Shown in pieces: positions 19,828 to 26,291 of a stretch of 48,841 nt of DNA. The position numbers and the translations under genes are program-made. This DNA is from an uncultured Armatimonadota bacterium. Its GTDB lineage: Bacteria > Armatimonadota > Fimbriimonadia > Fimbriimonadales > Fimbriimonadaceae. Where the stretch lies: assembly GCA_937862825.1 (NCBI GenBank), contig CALMEF010000113.1:1-48841 (forward strand). Direction: 5' to 3'. A model generated the notes under the pieces. It saw nothing but the letters and a program-made list of their open reading frames with translations. It was not told the DNA's origin and did not search any database. How positions within the stretch are numbered: position 1 is the first letter of the stretch; the number at the start of each line of letters is the position of its first letter.

Positions 19828-21135
19828 ATGAAAAGATTCGGACTGCAGTCAATCGTCGTCTTGGCACTTGCCACCACAGCAGGGGCCAACGAAATCGCGT
19901 TCTGGAATAACCAATTGTTAGATTCCGTTCGCGCGGCCGGCACGCCGCCACCACGCGCTTCCCGCGCCATGGCTATGGTGCATTTGGCGATGTACGACGC
20001 GGTCAACTCGATCGCACAAACACATCGATCCTATGTCTACACAGGCATCGAAGACCCCTTCTGCTCAAAAGAGGCGGCAGCGGCAAAAGCAGCGTTCGAG
20101 ACGTTGAAATCGCTTTATCCGTCTCGCGAGGCCATCTTCCAGACCGCTCTGGACAATCGGCTGTCAATGATCACCGATGGACAGGCGAAGACTCTGGGGA
20201 TCGCTGCAGGAGGGCACGCAGCGAACGCGATGCTCGTTGCACGAACCAATGATGGTTCAGGCTTAATTGCAGATCCGTACTTGGGAGGCAATAATCCGGG
20301 TCAATGGCGACCGACTCCAACCGGGTTTGCGCCTGGCCTGCTGCCGCGATGGCGAGAAGTCACTCCATTCGGGATGACGTCGGCCTCGCAGTTCAGAATG
20401 GGCCCACCCCCGTCCCTGACCAGCGACGAATACACTTCCGCGTACAACGAAGTGAAACGCATGGGCCGCGCGACGGGTTCGGACCGAACTGCGGACCAAA
20501 CCGAAATTGCGCTGTTCTGGGCTGATGGCGGAGGTACGGCAACCCCTCCAGGTCACTGGTTCCGTATTGCTCAGACGGTCGGCGAGGCACAAAACCTGGG
20601 AATCGCGGAATCAGCCCGGTTGTTCGCGTTACTCGGTATGGCTGTTGCAGACGCCGGAATCGCCTGCTGGGATATGAAGTATGAGTACTCGTTCTGGCGA
20701 CCAGTAACTGCGATTCGAGAAGGTGACAACGATACCAACCCTGATACGGTCGGCGACGCCGCGTGGACTTCGCTTATCGCAACACCACCGTTCCCAACCT
20801 ACACGAGCGGGCACAGCACGTTCTCTGGAAGTGCGGCCGAGATTCTGGGCCAGTTCTTTGGAACCGACGACATTGCGTTCTCCAGCCAGGGTGAGGGCCT
20901 CACGACGGTCACCAGAAACTTTACTGGGTTCATGCAGGCCGCTAATGAAGCGGCGGATAGCAGGCTGTACGGCGGCATTCACTACCGTTTCGACAACCAA
21001 GTCGGATTGGATATGGGCGTTGGACTTGGGGATTACCTCTATCAGAATCACCTGACTGCGGTGCCGGAGCCGAGCACTTTGGCAGTGTTTGGGCTGTTGG
21101 GGCTGGGTTTGCTGGTGCGTAGAAAGAAATCTTAA
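19828..21135 (+). CDS. PEP-CTERM-anchored vanadium-haloperoxidase-like (PAP2 superfamily) protein
   Basis: 435 residues from ATG at 19828, which follows the ribosome site GGGAGGAGAGGG. A signal peptide covers about 1-21. The body matches the bacterial vanadium-dependent haloperoxidase branch of the PAP2 superfamily, with phosphate/vanadate-binding motifs in order: KYEYSFWRPVTAI, PTYTSGHSTFSGSAA and SRLYGGIHYRFD. The final His of GGIHY is the expected axial ligand. The C-terminus is a PEP-CTERM tail (VPEPSTLAVFGLLGLGLL then RRKKS), so the enzyme is probably surface-linked. Known relatives oxidise halides with peroxide or act as acid phosphatases; sequence alone does not decide. It has its own promoter and lies upstream of a separate promoter at 21164. 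Confidence 0.87.
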   Translation: MKRFGLQSIVVLALATTAGANEIAFWNNQLLDSVRAAGTPPPRASRAMAMVHLAMYDAVNSIAQTHRSYVYTGIEDPFCSKEAAAAKAAFETLKSLYPSREAIFQTALDNRLSMITDGQAKTLGIAAGGHAANAMLVARTNDGSGLIADPYLGGNNPGQWRPTPTGFAPGLLPRWREVTPFGMTSASQFRMGPPPSLTSDEYTSAYNEVKRMGRATGSDRTADQTEIALFWADGGGTATPPGHWFRIAQTVGEAQNLGIAESARLFALLGMAVADAGIACWDMKYEYSFWRPVTAIREGDNDTNPDTVGDAAWTSLIATPPFPTYTSGHSTFSGSAAEILGQFFGTDDIAFSSQGEGLTTVTRNFTGFMQAANEAADSRLYGGIHYRFDNQVGLDMGVGLGDYLYQNHLTAVPEPSTLAVFGLLGLGLLVRRKKS

Positions 21136-21163
21136 TGACCAGTAATTATGCTGGCCTGACTGT

Positions 21164-21192
21164 TTGGTAAATTTGCTGAAGTGCCGTATAAT
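21164..21192 (+). promoter_or_regulatory. Sigma-70-type promoter of the Cys-rich-peptide operon
   Basis: TTGGTA (21164-21169), 17-base spacer, TATAAT (21187-21192). It is followed by AAGGAGG at about 21200 and the TTG start at 21217. It defines the start of a four-gene unit ending at 23121. Confidence 0.78.
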
Positions 21193-21216
21193 GAAACCTA
21201 AGGAGGTACAAAGTGC

Positions 21217-21702
21217 TTGGCAAAGTACCACAACATTTGCTTGGGAATCGGGCTAGGATCGCTGATCACGATTGCCTATGCCTACTTCAATGGGCCGGAC
21301 GTAAAGACCTTTCAGGAGGCGATTGCAGAGAATGAGCGGCGAGATCCGAAGCAAGGCTTCCCGGTGCCAACCGTTTGGGCTGACAAGGGGGGTGATCAAC
21401 CGGTGTTGCTCATCGCGGCTGGTAACTGTAACTCTTGCAGCCTATCAACTAAGCGGCTTTCGGCTGCGCTAGCGAAGCCGTTCAAGGTAGTCATCGCAAC
21501 AACGGCGAAGACATTTACGAACGCTATTCTTGAAGAGGGCACTCCTCACGAAGTTGTTCAATCAGATGAACTACTTCATAAATCGGTCAACGCATACTTC
21601 GCACCGCGACTCAGTATCCTGGATAAACATGGGAGGATCCTGCTCCTACAGGCACGCAATGAGACGGCCAGCGACTTCCTTGAGAGGTGGCCTCGGAAAT
21701 GA
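21217..21702 (+). CDS. Membrane-anchored thioredoxin-fold-like protein with a CxxC motif
   Basis: 161 residues from TTG at 21217, placed by AAGGAGG ten bases upstream; a GTG four bases earlier is out of frame. The N-terminal helix (CLGIGLGSLITIAYAY) is a signal anchor. The rest looks like a diverged thioredoxin fold: a strand VLLIAAGNCNSCSLS with a C-N-S-C pair near residue 70, later APRLSILDKHGRILL, reminiscent of the strand-turn-strand near a cis-proline. It may oxidise or isomerise disulfides outside the membrane, and the Cys-rich product of the third gene is an obvious candidate substrate. It overlaps the next gene (ATGA). The family is not one I can name. Confidence 0.65.
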   Translation: MAKYHNICLGIGLGSLITIAYAYFNGPDVKTFQEAIAENERRDPKQGFPVPTVWADKGGDQPVLLIAAGNCNSCSLSTKRLSAALAKPFKVVIATTAKTFTNAILEEGTPHEVVQSDELLHKSVNAYFAPRLSILDKHGRILLLQARNETASDFLERWPRK

Positions 21703-22238
21703 GTCGCGCATTTACGCTTATTGAGGTTATCGTAGTGGTCGCAATCATCGCCATCGTGGCGAGTATTGGAGGTAGCGTGATTCTTCGTGCCAGGGAAGGA
21801 GGACTGCAAACGAAGTCCATATCGAACATGCGTCAGGTGTACCTTGCGATTCAGCAGTATCGAGACGAGCAATCGGCGGTTTACGGAGACATGTATGCAA
21901 TGGGCCTGCCTCCAGGAACGCAGGAGCGTTGGCTGCCAGTCTCAAAATGGGCTTTTTCTCCGAAGTGTCCCGCCAAGGTAAAGGGGTTCTCATATCTTCC
22001 GATCCCCAAGGATGAGGATCGCCGATCGTTGCCTTGGTTTCGTGCGACTGAGGAGTTTGGTGACCGCGTAGTGCTCTTAGCAGATCCCTGGTTCAATCCA
22101 CCTCCTCCAAGGGGAAGCATGTACGAGCAATATTGGATGGACCCGTACGCGGTTAAGTACGCTTTTGGATTGAACTTAGGTGGCGCACTTCAGAAGAGGA
22201 CGCGCTCTGGACTACTTGATTTGGAATGGTGGCTTTAG
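21699..22238 (+). CDS. Prepilin-type (pseudopilin-like) protein
   Basis: 179 residues from ATG at 21699 (ATGA overlap with the preceding stop). The N-terminus MSRAFTLIEVIVVVAIIAIV is a type III (prepilin) signal: basic leader, cleavage before Phe, Glu at +5 and a long hydrophobic helix. Alanine replaces the usual glycine before the cleavage site, which prepilin peptidases can tolerate. A globular head follows with Trp/Pro-rich sequence (DPWFNPPPPRGSMYEQYW). It could be a minor pilin or a type II secretion pseudopilin. No pilus ATPase, PilC or PilD gene is adjacent, so it would use machinery encoded elsewhere. Confidence 0.82.
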   Translation: MSRAFTLIEVIVVVAIIAIVASIGGSVILRAREGGLQTKSISNMRQVYLAIQQYRDEQSAVYGDMYAMGLPPGTQERWLPVSKWAFSPKCPAKVKGFSYLPIPKDEDRRSLPWFRATEEFGDRVVLLADPWFNPPPPRGSMYEQYWMDPYAVKYAFGLNLGGALQKRTRSGLLDLEWWL

Positions 22239-22261
22239 TAAGCCACCTTGAGGTAACAACC

Positions 22262-22573
22262 ATGAAAAAACTAATGCATCTCTTGAAACCTGTTATCACG
22301 GGAGTAATACTCGGTATTGCCTTTTCGCCTGTGTTCGTACAGGCTTCCGAGTTTTGCTACCCAGACGCTAATCCTTGCGAGGGTCAGTATGTAATCAATG
22401 GAAGTGGATGCAGCACGGGTTGCCTGTTTGTATCCGATCCTGCCTGTTGCGGTTACACTGAGTTTCGGTGTGTAGGAGAAACTACCACTTGGCGCACCCG
22501 CTCGTGCAACAATACAACGATGCCTTACTGCTCCAATCCAGGCTCGGGGTACCAGTGCACGTCAACCCCTTAG
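22262..22573 (+). CDS. Small exported cysteine-rich protein
   Basis: 103 residues from ATG at 22262, with GAGG eight bases upstream. A signal peptide covers about 1-30 (MKKLMHLLKP, then a hydrophobic core ending VQA). The mature part is about 70 residues with ten cysteines (FCYP, PCEG, GCST, GCLF, ACCG, RCVG, SCNN, YCSN, QCTS) and many Gly, Ser, Thr and Asn. The even number suggests five disulfides. I do not recognise the family. It follows a thioredoxin-like gene and a pseudopilin gene, and its end overlaps the start of the next gene, so all four are probably co-expressed. It could be a secreted effector, a signalling peptide or a structural cap. Confidence 0.7.
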   Translation: MKKLMHLLKPVITGVILGIAFSPVFVQASEFCYPDANPCEGQYVINGSGCSTGCLFVSDPACCGYTEFRCVGETTTWRTRSCNNTTMPYCSNPGSGYQCTSTP

Positions 22574-23121
22574 TCGTTGGCGGCGTTGCAGCGACAGTAG
22601 CGTTAGGTGGAATTCTTGTATGGGGCCAACTAAGGCCCCATACTTGGAACGACGCCGGGAAGGCTTTAGAGATTGCGTTGCTACACGGCGACGCCAGCGA
22701 GTTACTCCGATATGCTGATAAGCAGGAGTTGAGTGCCTTTGGTATCGAACGCGAGCGGGTTGCTTCAGTTGTCCAGCAAGCGGCAAAAGTGTTTGTAGGT
22801 TCAACTCTAACGAGAGGTGAAGCGAGAGCGGAGGGCGTTCTGGTTCAAGAACCTTGGAGAATCAAAGTTAAGGGTCACGATGTTCCATGTGGGGCCGCAG
22901 TAGCAATGACACCTGATGGGCCAACGGTTGCCGTTTCAAGTGTGCCTCTGTATGCGCTCCGGGCCGTTTGGACGGTTGGAACAGCAACAAACGATCCAAC
23001 GTGGAAGGCTCGTCATGACGAGTTGGCGGCTTCGTTTTCGGCATTGGGCATCACGGGTTTCTGGGACAGGACGACCGGGAAGGTCATGCCTTGGAAGCGA
23101 TATACGGGCGAGAGCCCCTAA
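22555..23121 (+). CDS. Single-pass membrane protein of unknown function
   Basis: 188 residues from GTG at 22555, overlapping the end of the Cys-rich gene by 19 bases. The frame is open upstream, but earlier codons lie inside the Cys-rich gene. The N-terminus has one transmembrane helix (PLVVGGVAATVALGGILVWG). The remaining 155 residues are soluble and probably outside the membrane: a helical part (DAGKALEIALLHGDASELL) and a strand-rich part (PWRIKVKGHDVPCGAAVAM). No motif is recognised. As the last gene of the unit it may be a partner or anchor for the pseudopilin or the Cys-rich product; this is inference from position only. Confidence 0.6.
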   Translation: MHVNPLVVGGVAATVALGGILVWGQLRPHTWNDAGKALEIALLHGDASELLRYADKQELSAFGIERERVASVVQQAAKVFVGSTLTRGEARAEGVLVQEPWRIKVKGHDVPCGAAVAMTPDGPTVAVSSVPLYALRAVWTVGTATNDPTWKARHDELAASFSALGITGFWDRTTGKVMPWKRYTGESP

Positions 23122-23139
23122 GTTTTGTGCTTCTCAACC

Positions 23140-23169
23140 TTGCAAGCAGGTCTCAAGATCGGCTATACT
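23140..23169 (+). promoter_or_regulatory. Sigma-70-type promoter of rpmG-rpmF
   Basis: TTGCAA (23140-23145), 18-base spacer, TATACT (23164-23169), leaving a leader of about 48 bases before rpmG. Confidence 0.65.
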
Positions 23170-23223
23170 CTTGCCTGCATTCTTTTGTTTGATTGAAGCG
23201 TTGGATGCTGAGGTAGCCCAGAA

Positions 23224-23391
23224 ATGGCCAAGAAGTCGGAAGCACGAGAAATCATTCGAGTCGTTTGTACCGAAGACGGTAAGAACTACTATACGACCAC
23301 GAAAAACAAGCGCAACACCACGGAGCGGTTGGAAGTCATGAAGTACAACCCACGACTCCGCAAGCACACGCTTCACCGCGAGAAGAAGTAA
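23224..23391 (+). CDS. rpmG: 50S ribosomal protein L33, zinc-free form
   Basis: 55 residues from ATG at 23224. Family signature: [18 protein letters not shown] followed by [16 protein letters not shown]. The zinc form of L33 has two CxxC pairs; here only one Cys remains (RVVCTEDG), and the second pair is replaced by KYNPRLR, so zinc is not bound. L33 sits near the E site of the large subunit. It lies 13 bases before rpmF in a two-gene operon. Confidence 0.96.
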   Translation: MAKKSEAREIIRVVCTEDGKNYYTTTKNKRNTTERLEVMKYNPRLRKHTLHREKK

Positions 23392-23404
23392 GGACTGATC
23401 GAAA

Positions 23405-23587
23405 ATGCCGAATCCAAAACGTCGACATAGCCACGCGCGCACCGCGAAGCGAAGAACTCACTACACCACCGATCTGCCGACCATCCAAGTCACTCGACAG
23501 CAGAACGGTGAGGCGGTTCATCTTCGCCACAATGCCACTCCAGACGGCTACTACAAGGGTCGTCGCCTTCCCGGCTACAAAGACTAA
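23405..23587 (+). CDS. rpmF: 50S ribosomal protein L32, zinc-free form
   Basis: 60 residues: MPNPKRRHSHARTAKRR start, then GYYKGRRLPGYKD. The four cysteines that bind zinc in the usual form are absent; HLRHNATPDGYYKGR stands where the second Cys pair would be. This agrees with the zinc-free L33 beside it. It is followed directly by a strong terminator. The usual partner genes (plsX, fabH, the YceD-like protein) are not adjacent. Confidence 0.96.
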   Translation: MPNPKRRHSHARTAKRRTHYTTDLPTIQVTRQQNGEAVHLRHNATPDGYYKGRRLPGYKD

Positions 23588-23604
23588 CCCCATCGTTTTG
23601 AAGC

Positions 23605-23645
23605 AAAGAGGCTCCTGGCTGTTAACGCGAGGAGCCTCTTTTCCT
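23605..23645 (+). terminator. Rho-independent terminator after rpmF
   Basis: Perfect 12-bp stem AAAGAGGCTCCT / AGGAGCCTCTTT with a 13-base loop and a T-rich end (TTTTCC). It ends about 12 bases before hisC. Confidence 0.9.
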
Positions 23646-23656
23646 TAGAAGAACCT

Positions 23657-24763
23657 ATGTCCACCATCCGCGCCAACGTTTTGAAGATGCAGCCCTACTC
23701 GCCGGGCAAACCGATCGCTGATGTTCAGCGCGAACTGGGCCTCACCGACGTTGTGAAACTGGCGTCGAACGAAAACCCTTTGGGTCCGTCGCCAAAGGCG
23801 ATTGCCGCCGTTACCGAAGCCGCCCGGCAAATGCACATCTATCCCGATGGCGCTGCCGTAAACCTGAAGAACGCCCTGGCCGAGCACTTTGGGATCGGGA
23901 TCGAGAATCTCATGGTCGGAAACGGTTCTGATGAACTCATCCACCTACTGGGCTTGGTGTTTCTTGATTCTCCCGAAGATGAGATTGTGGTCGGCAACCC
24001 GTCGTTCGTTCGCTACGACGCAGCGGCGGAACTTGCACCAAGCCGCCTCGTCCGAGTTCCGTTGACGCCTGATTACCGACATGACTTGCCGGCTATGGCC
24101 CGGGCAGTCAGCGACAAGACCAAGTTGGTGTTCATCGCCAATCCCAACAACCCAACGGGGACGATCGTTACCAAACGTGAACTGGATGAATTCTTGGACA
24201 GCATTCCCTCGCACGTGGTCACCGTTTTGGACGAAGCCTACTTCGAGTTTGCCGCCCACGTTAGCGATTACCCAAACAGTCTGGATTATGTAAAGGCAGG
24301 GCGAAACGTCATCGGCTTGCGCACCTTCAGCAAGACCTACGGCCTCGCGGGGATTCGCTTGGGCTACGGTTTTGCTCCACAGTGGGTCGTCAATGCGATA
24401 GATCGAGCGAGAGAACCCTTCAACACGAATTCTCTGGCCCAGGTCGCGGCAATCGCAGCACTGAATGACGAAGACCATATTCGTGCAACCGTCGCAATCA
24501 ATGAGACGGGTCTGAAGCGCATTTCCTCTGCTCTGGAGAAGGCTGGGTTCACTCCATGCGAGTCGTACGCCAATTTTGTCTTCGCCGAATGCCATCGCCC
24601 TGCGAAGCCGATCTTTGAAGCGTTGCTCCGAGAGGGCGTAATCATCAGGGGTGGAGATGCCTTCGGGTGTCCAACATGCGTTCGTGTCAGCGTTGGTACC
24701 CCAGAAGAAGTGTCGAAGTTTGAGCAAGCCATGGAGCGAATCAGCACAGGAGTTTCAGTTTGA
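23657..24763 (+). CDS. hisC: Histidinol-phosphate (or aromatic) aminotransferase
   Basis: 368 residues, a class I/II PLP aminotransferase of the HisC type: KLASNENPLGPSPKA near residue 33, NGSDELIHLL, NPNNPTGT, DEAYFEF, and the PLP-binding lysine in TFSKTYGLAGIRLGYG. HisC converts imidazole-acetol phosphate to histidinol phosphate, and many homologues also transaminate phenylpyruvate and hydroxyphenylpyruvate. Its stop overlaps the aroF start (TTGA), the first enzyme of aromatic amino-acid synthesis. An aromatic role is therefore at least as likely as a histidine role. No other his gene is nearby. Confidence 0.93.
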   Translation: MSTIRANVLKMQPYSPGKPIADVQRELGLTDVVKLASNENPLGPSPKAIAAVTEAARQMHIYPDGAAVNLKNALAEHFGIGIENLMVGNGSDELIHLLGLVFLDSPEDEIVVGNPSFVRYDAAAELAPSRLVRVPLTPDYRHDLPAMARAVSDKTKLVFIANPNNPTGTIVTKRELDEFLDSIPSHVVTVLDEAYFEFAAHVSDYPNSLDYVKAGRNVIGLRTFSKTYGLAGIRLGYGFAPQWVVNAIDRAREPFNTNSLAQVAAIAALNDEDHIRATVAINETGLKRISSALEKAGFTPCESYANFVFAECHRPAKPIFEALLREGVIIRGGDAFGCPTCVRVSVGTPEEVSKFEQAMERISTGVSV

Positions 24764-25782
24764 TCATCGTCATGCGAACCGGGTCCTCATCGGACCAAAT
24801 CACGACCGTATCGGACCATCTCGTCGAACTCGGATTTGTCGTCCACCCGATCGTTGGAGTTGAGAAGACTGTTATAGGCGCCGTTGGCGCACCTGATGTG
24901 GACAAGTACGGCGCTGCAGAGCAACTGCGTGCCTACGACTTCGTTGAGGACGTGGTCTTTGTTGGGAAGCCCTACAAATTCGTCGCCCGTGAATACCGCC
25001 CCGAAGGCAGTGTGATCGATGTTGGCGGGGTGAAGATCGGCGGCCAAGAAATTACGATGATGGCCGGGCCCTGCACCGTCGAAAGCGAAGCCCAATTGAT
25101 GACGACCGCCGAGGCTGTCGCCAAGGCTGGAGCTAAGATATTGCGTGGAGGCGCCTATAAGCCCTCAACGTCTCCGTACAGTTATCAAGGAATGGGCATT
25201 CCTGCGTTGGAACTGCTTCGGGAAGCAGGCAAACGGTTCAACCTTAAGGTGATCACCGAAGTGATGGACCCCCGCAAGGTCGAACTGGTTTGTGAGTATG
25301 CCGACATCCTTCAAGTTGGCACGCGCAACATGCAGAACTACGACCTATTGCGCGAGGTTGGGCTGGCTAGAAAGCCAATCATGCTAAAGCGCGGTATGTC
25401 CGCAAAACTCGAGGAATGGCTTCTTGCCGCCGAGTACATCGCGCAAGGCGGAAACGAGCAGATTCTCTTGTGCGAGCGCGGCATCCGATCCTTCGACGGT
25501 GCGACTCGAAATGTCCTTGACCTCGCGGCGGTACCGATGATCAAACGACTCTCGCACCTGCCGATTATCGTTGACCCTTCACAGGGAACTGGGCGCCGTG
25601 ATCTGATCGCCCCGATGAGCATGGCTGCCATAGCCGCTGGCGCGGATGGCTTGATCATTGAGGTGCATCCTAATCCCGATCATGCGATCAAGGATGGTGC
25701 CCAAAGCGTCACCATTCCCATGTTTGAGAGTTTGGTGCCAAATCTCAAGAGGATCGCAGAAAGCGTCGATCGTTGCATTTAA
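24760..25782 (+). CDS. aroF: 3-deoxy-7-phosphoheptulonate (DAHP) synthase, type I-beta with N-terminal ferredoxin-like domain
   Basis: 340 residues. Condenses phosphoenolpyruvate and erythrose-4-phosphate in the first step of the shikimate pathway. The start is TTG at 24760 (MIIVMRTGSSSD), overlapping the hisC stop as TTGA; this keeps the whole N-terminal ferredoxin-like regulatory domain (about 1-70) seen in Thermotoga-type enzymes. Barrel motifs: AGPCTVES, LRGGAYKPSTSPYSYQG, LKRGMSA, LCERGIRSFD, VDPSQGTGRRD and IIEVHPNPD, which carry the metal and substrate ligands. The N-terminal domain usually mediates inhibition by tyrosine or phenylalanine. Confidence 0.96.
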   Translation: MIIVMRTGSSSDQITTVSDHLVELGFVVHPIVGVEKTVIGAVGAPDVDKYGAAEQLRAYDFVEDVVFVGKPYKFVAREYRPEGSVIDVGGVKIGGQEITMMAGPCTVESEAQLMTTAEAVAKAGAKILRGGAYKPSTSPYSYQGMGIPALELLREAGKRFNLKVITEVMDPRKVELVCEYADILQVGTRNMQNYDLLREVGLARKPIMLKRGMSAKLEEWLLAAEYIAQGGNEQILLCERGIRSFDGATRNVLDLAAVPMIKRLSHLPIIVDPSQGTGRRDLIAPMSMAAIAAGADGLIIEVHPNPDHAIKDGAQSVTIPMFESLVPNLKRIAESVDRCI

Positions 25783-25787
25783 GTTGA

Positions 25788-25793
25788 TATAAT
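25788..25793 (+). promoter_or_regulatory. -10 element of the cupredoxin gene
   Basis: TATAAT six bases after the aroF stop and 38 bases before the cupredoxin ATG. No good -35 lies 17 bases upstream, where aroF still codes. Confidence 0.55.
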
Positions 25794-25831
25794 GCTTGTT
25801 GTGTAGCACTTGCTACTACAAAGGAGGAACA

Positions 25832-26209
25832 ATGCATCGAACACCGTGCCTTTTGGGGCTTTCTTGCCTAGCCGCTTTCTCGCGTGCGGCAATCATTGAC
25901 ATTGATATTCAGAACTTCGCCTTCTCACCATCAACAGTCTCCATCGTCGTTGGAGACTCCGTTCGCTGGACAAATCTGGACGCCTTTCCACATACGGTGA
26001 CTTCGGACTCAAATCTGTTTGATTCTGGGACCTTGAATCAGAACGACCAGTTCTTGTTTACCTTCAATAGCGCAGGCGACTTCTCCTACCACTGTGGTTT
26101 CCACCCGCACATGATGGGCATGGTTCAGGTCGCGGCTGTTCCCGAGCCAGGCACGATTGCTGCTCTAGGGGCCGGTGCGATCCTTCTGATACGTCGTCGA
26201 CGCCGCTAA
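25832..26209 (+). CDS. Plastocyanin-like cupredoxin with PEP-CTERM tail
   Basis: 125 residues from ATG at 25832, fixed by AAAGGAGG. A short signal peptide covers about 1-19. The mature domain of about 80 residues is a cupredoxin: FAFSPSTVSIVVGDSVRWTN, then FPHTVTSD with the first copper His, and YHCGFHPHM carrying the Cys, His and Met ligands of a type 1 blue copper site. It is followed at once by VPEPGTIAALGAGAILLI and RRRRR, a PEP-CTERM tail. It is thus a small electron-transfer protein sent to the cell surface by exosortase, an uncommon combination. It has its own promoter and a hairpin after the stop. Confidence 0.88.
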   Translation: MHRTPCLLGLSCLAAFSRAAIIDIDIQNFAFSPSTVSIVVGDSVRWTNLDAFPHTVTSDSNLFDSGTLNQNDQFLFTFNSAGDFSYHCGFHPHMMGMVQVAAVPEPGTIAALGAGAILLIRRRRR

Positions 26210-26216
26210 AGACCTG

Positions 26217-26243
26217 ACGAGATGCCATGATTTGGCATCTCGT
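26217..26243. terminator. 11-bp hairpin between the cupredoxin and GH15 genes
   Basis: ACGAGATGCCA / TGGCATCTCGT with a five-base loop starts eight bases after the cupredoxin stop. It lacks a T tract on either side, so termination would be weak. Its 3' arm contains the TTGGCA -35 box of the next promoter, so the hairpin may serve both genes. Confidence 0.5.
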
Positions 26244-26277
26244 AGAACTCGTTGTATACTGTGAATACGTATTCACA
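26232..26277 (+). promoter_or_regulatory. GH15 gene promoter with an overlapping 18-bp palindromic operator
   Basis: TTGGCA (26232-26237), 17-base spacer, TATACT (26255-26260): a near-consensus promoter. TGTGAATACGTATTCACA at 26260-26277 is a perfect 18-bp palindrome with a central CG. It begins on the last base of the -10 and covers the expected transcription start. This is where a repressor would act. A central CG in an inverted repeat is typical of LacI-family sites, though other HTH families also use such sites. The regulator gene is not in the window. Confidence 0.75.
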
Positions 26278-26291
26278 AGGTCGCGATTACT

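Noticed and set aside
20629-21231. Minus-strand open frame of 200 codons
   Set aside because: Antisense to the haloperoxidase-like gene; composition follows the shadow of that frame.
23945-24727. Minus-strand open frame of 260 codons
   Set aside because: Antisense shadow of hisC, with no domain pattern.
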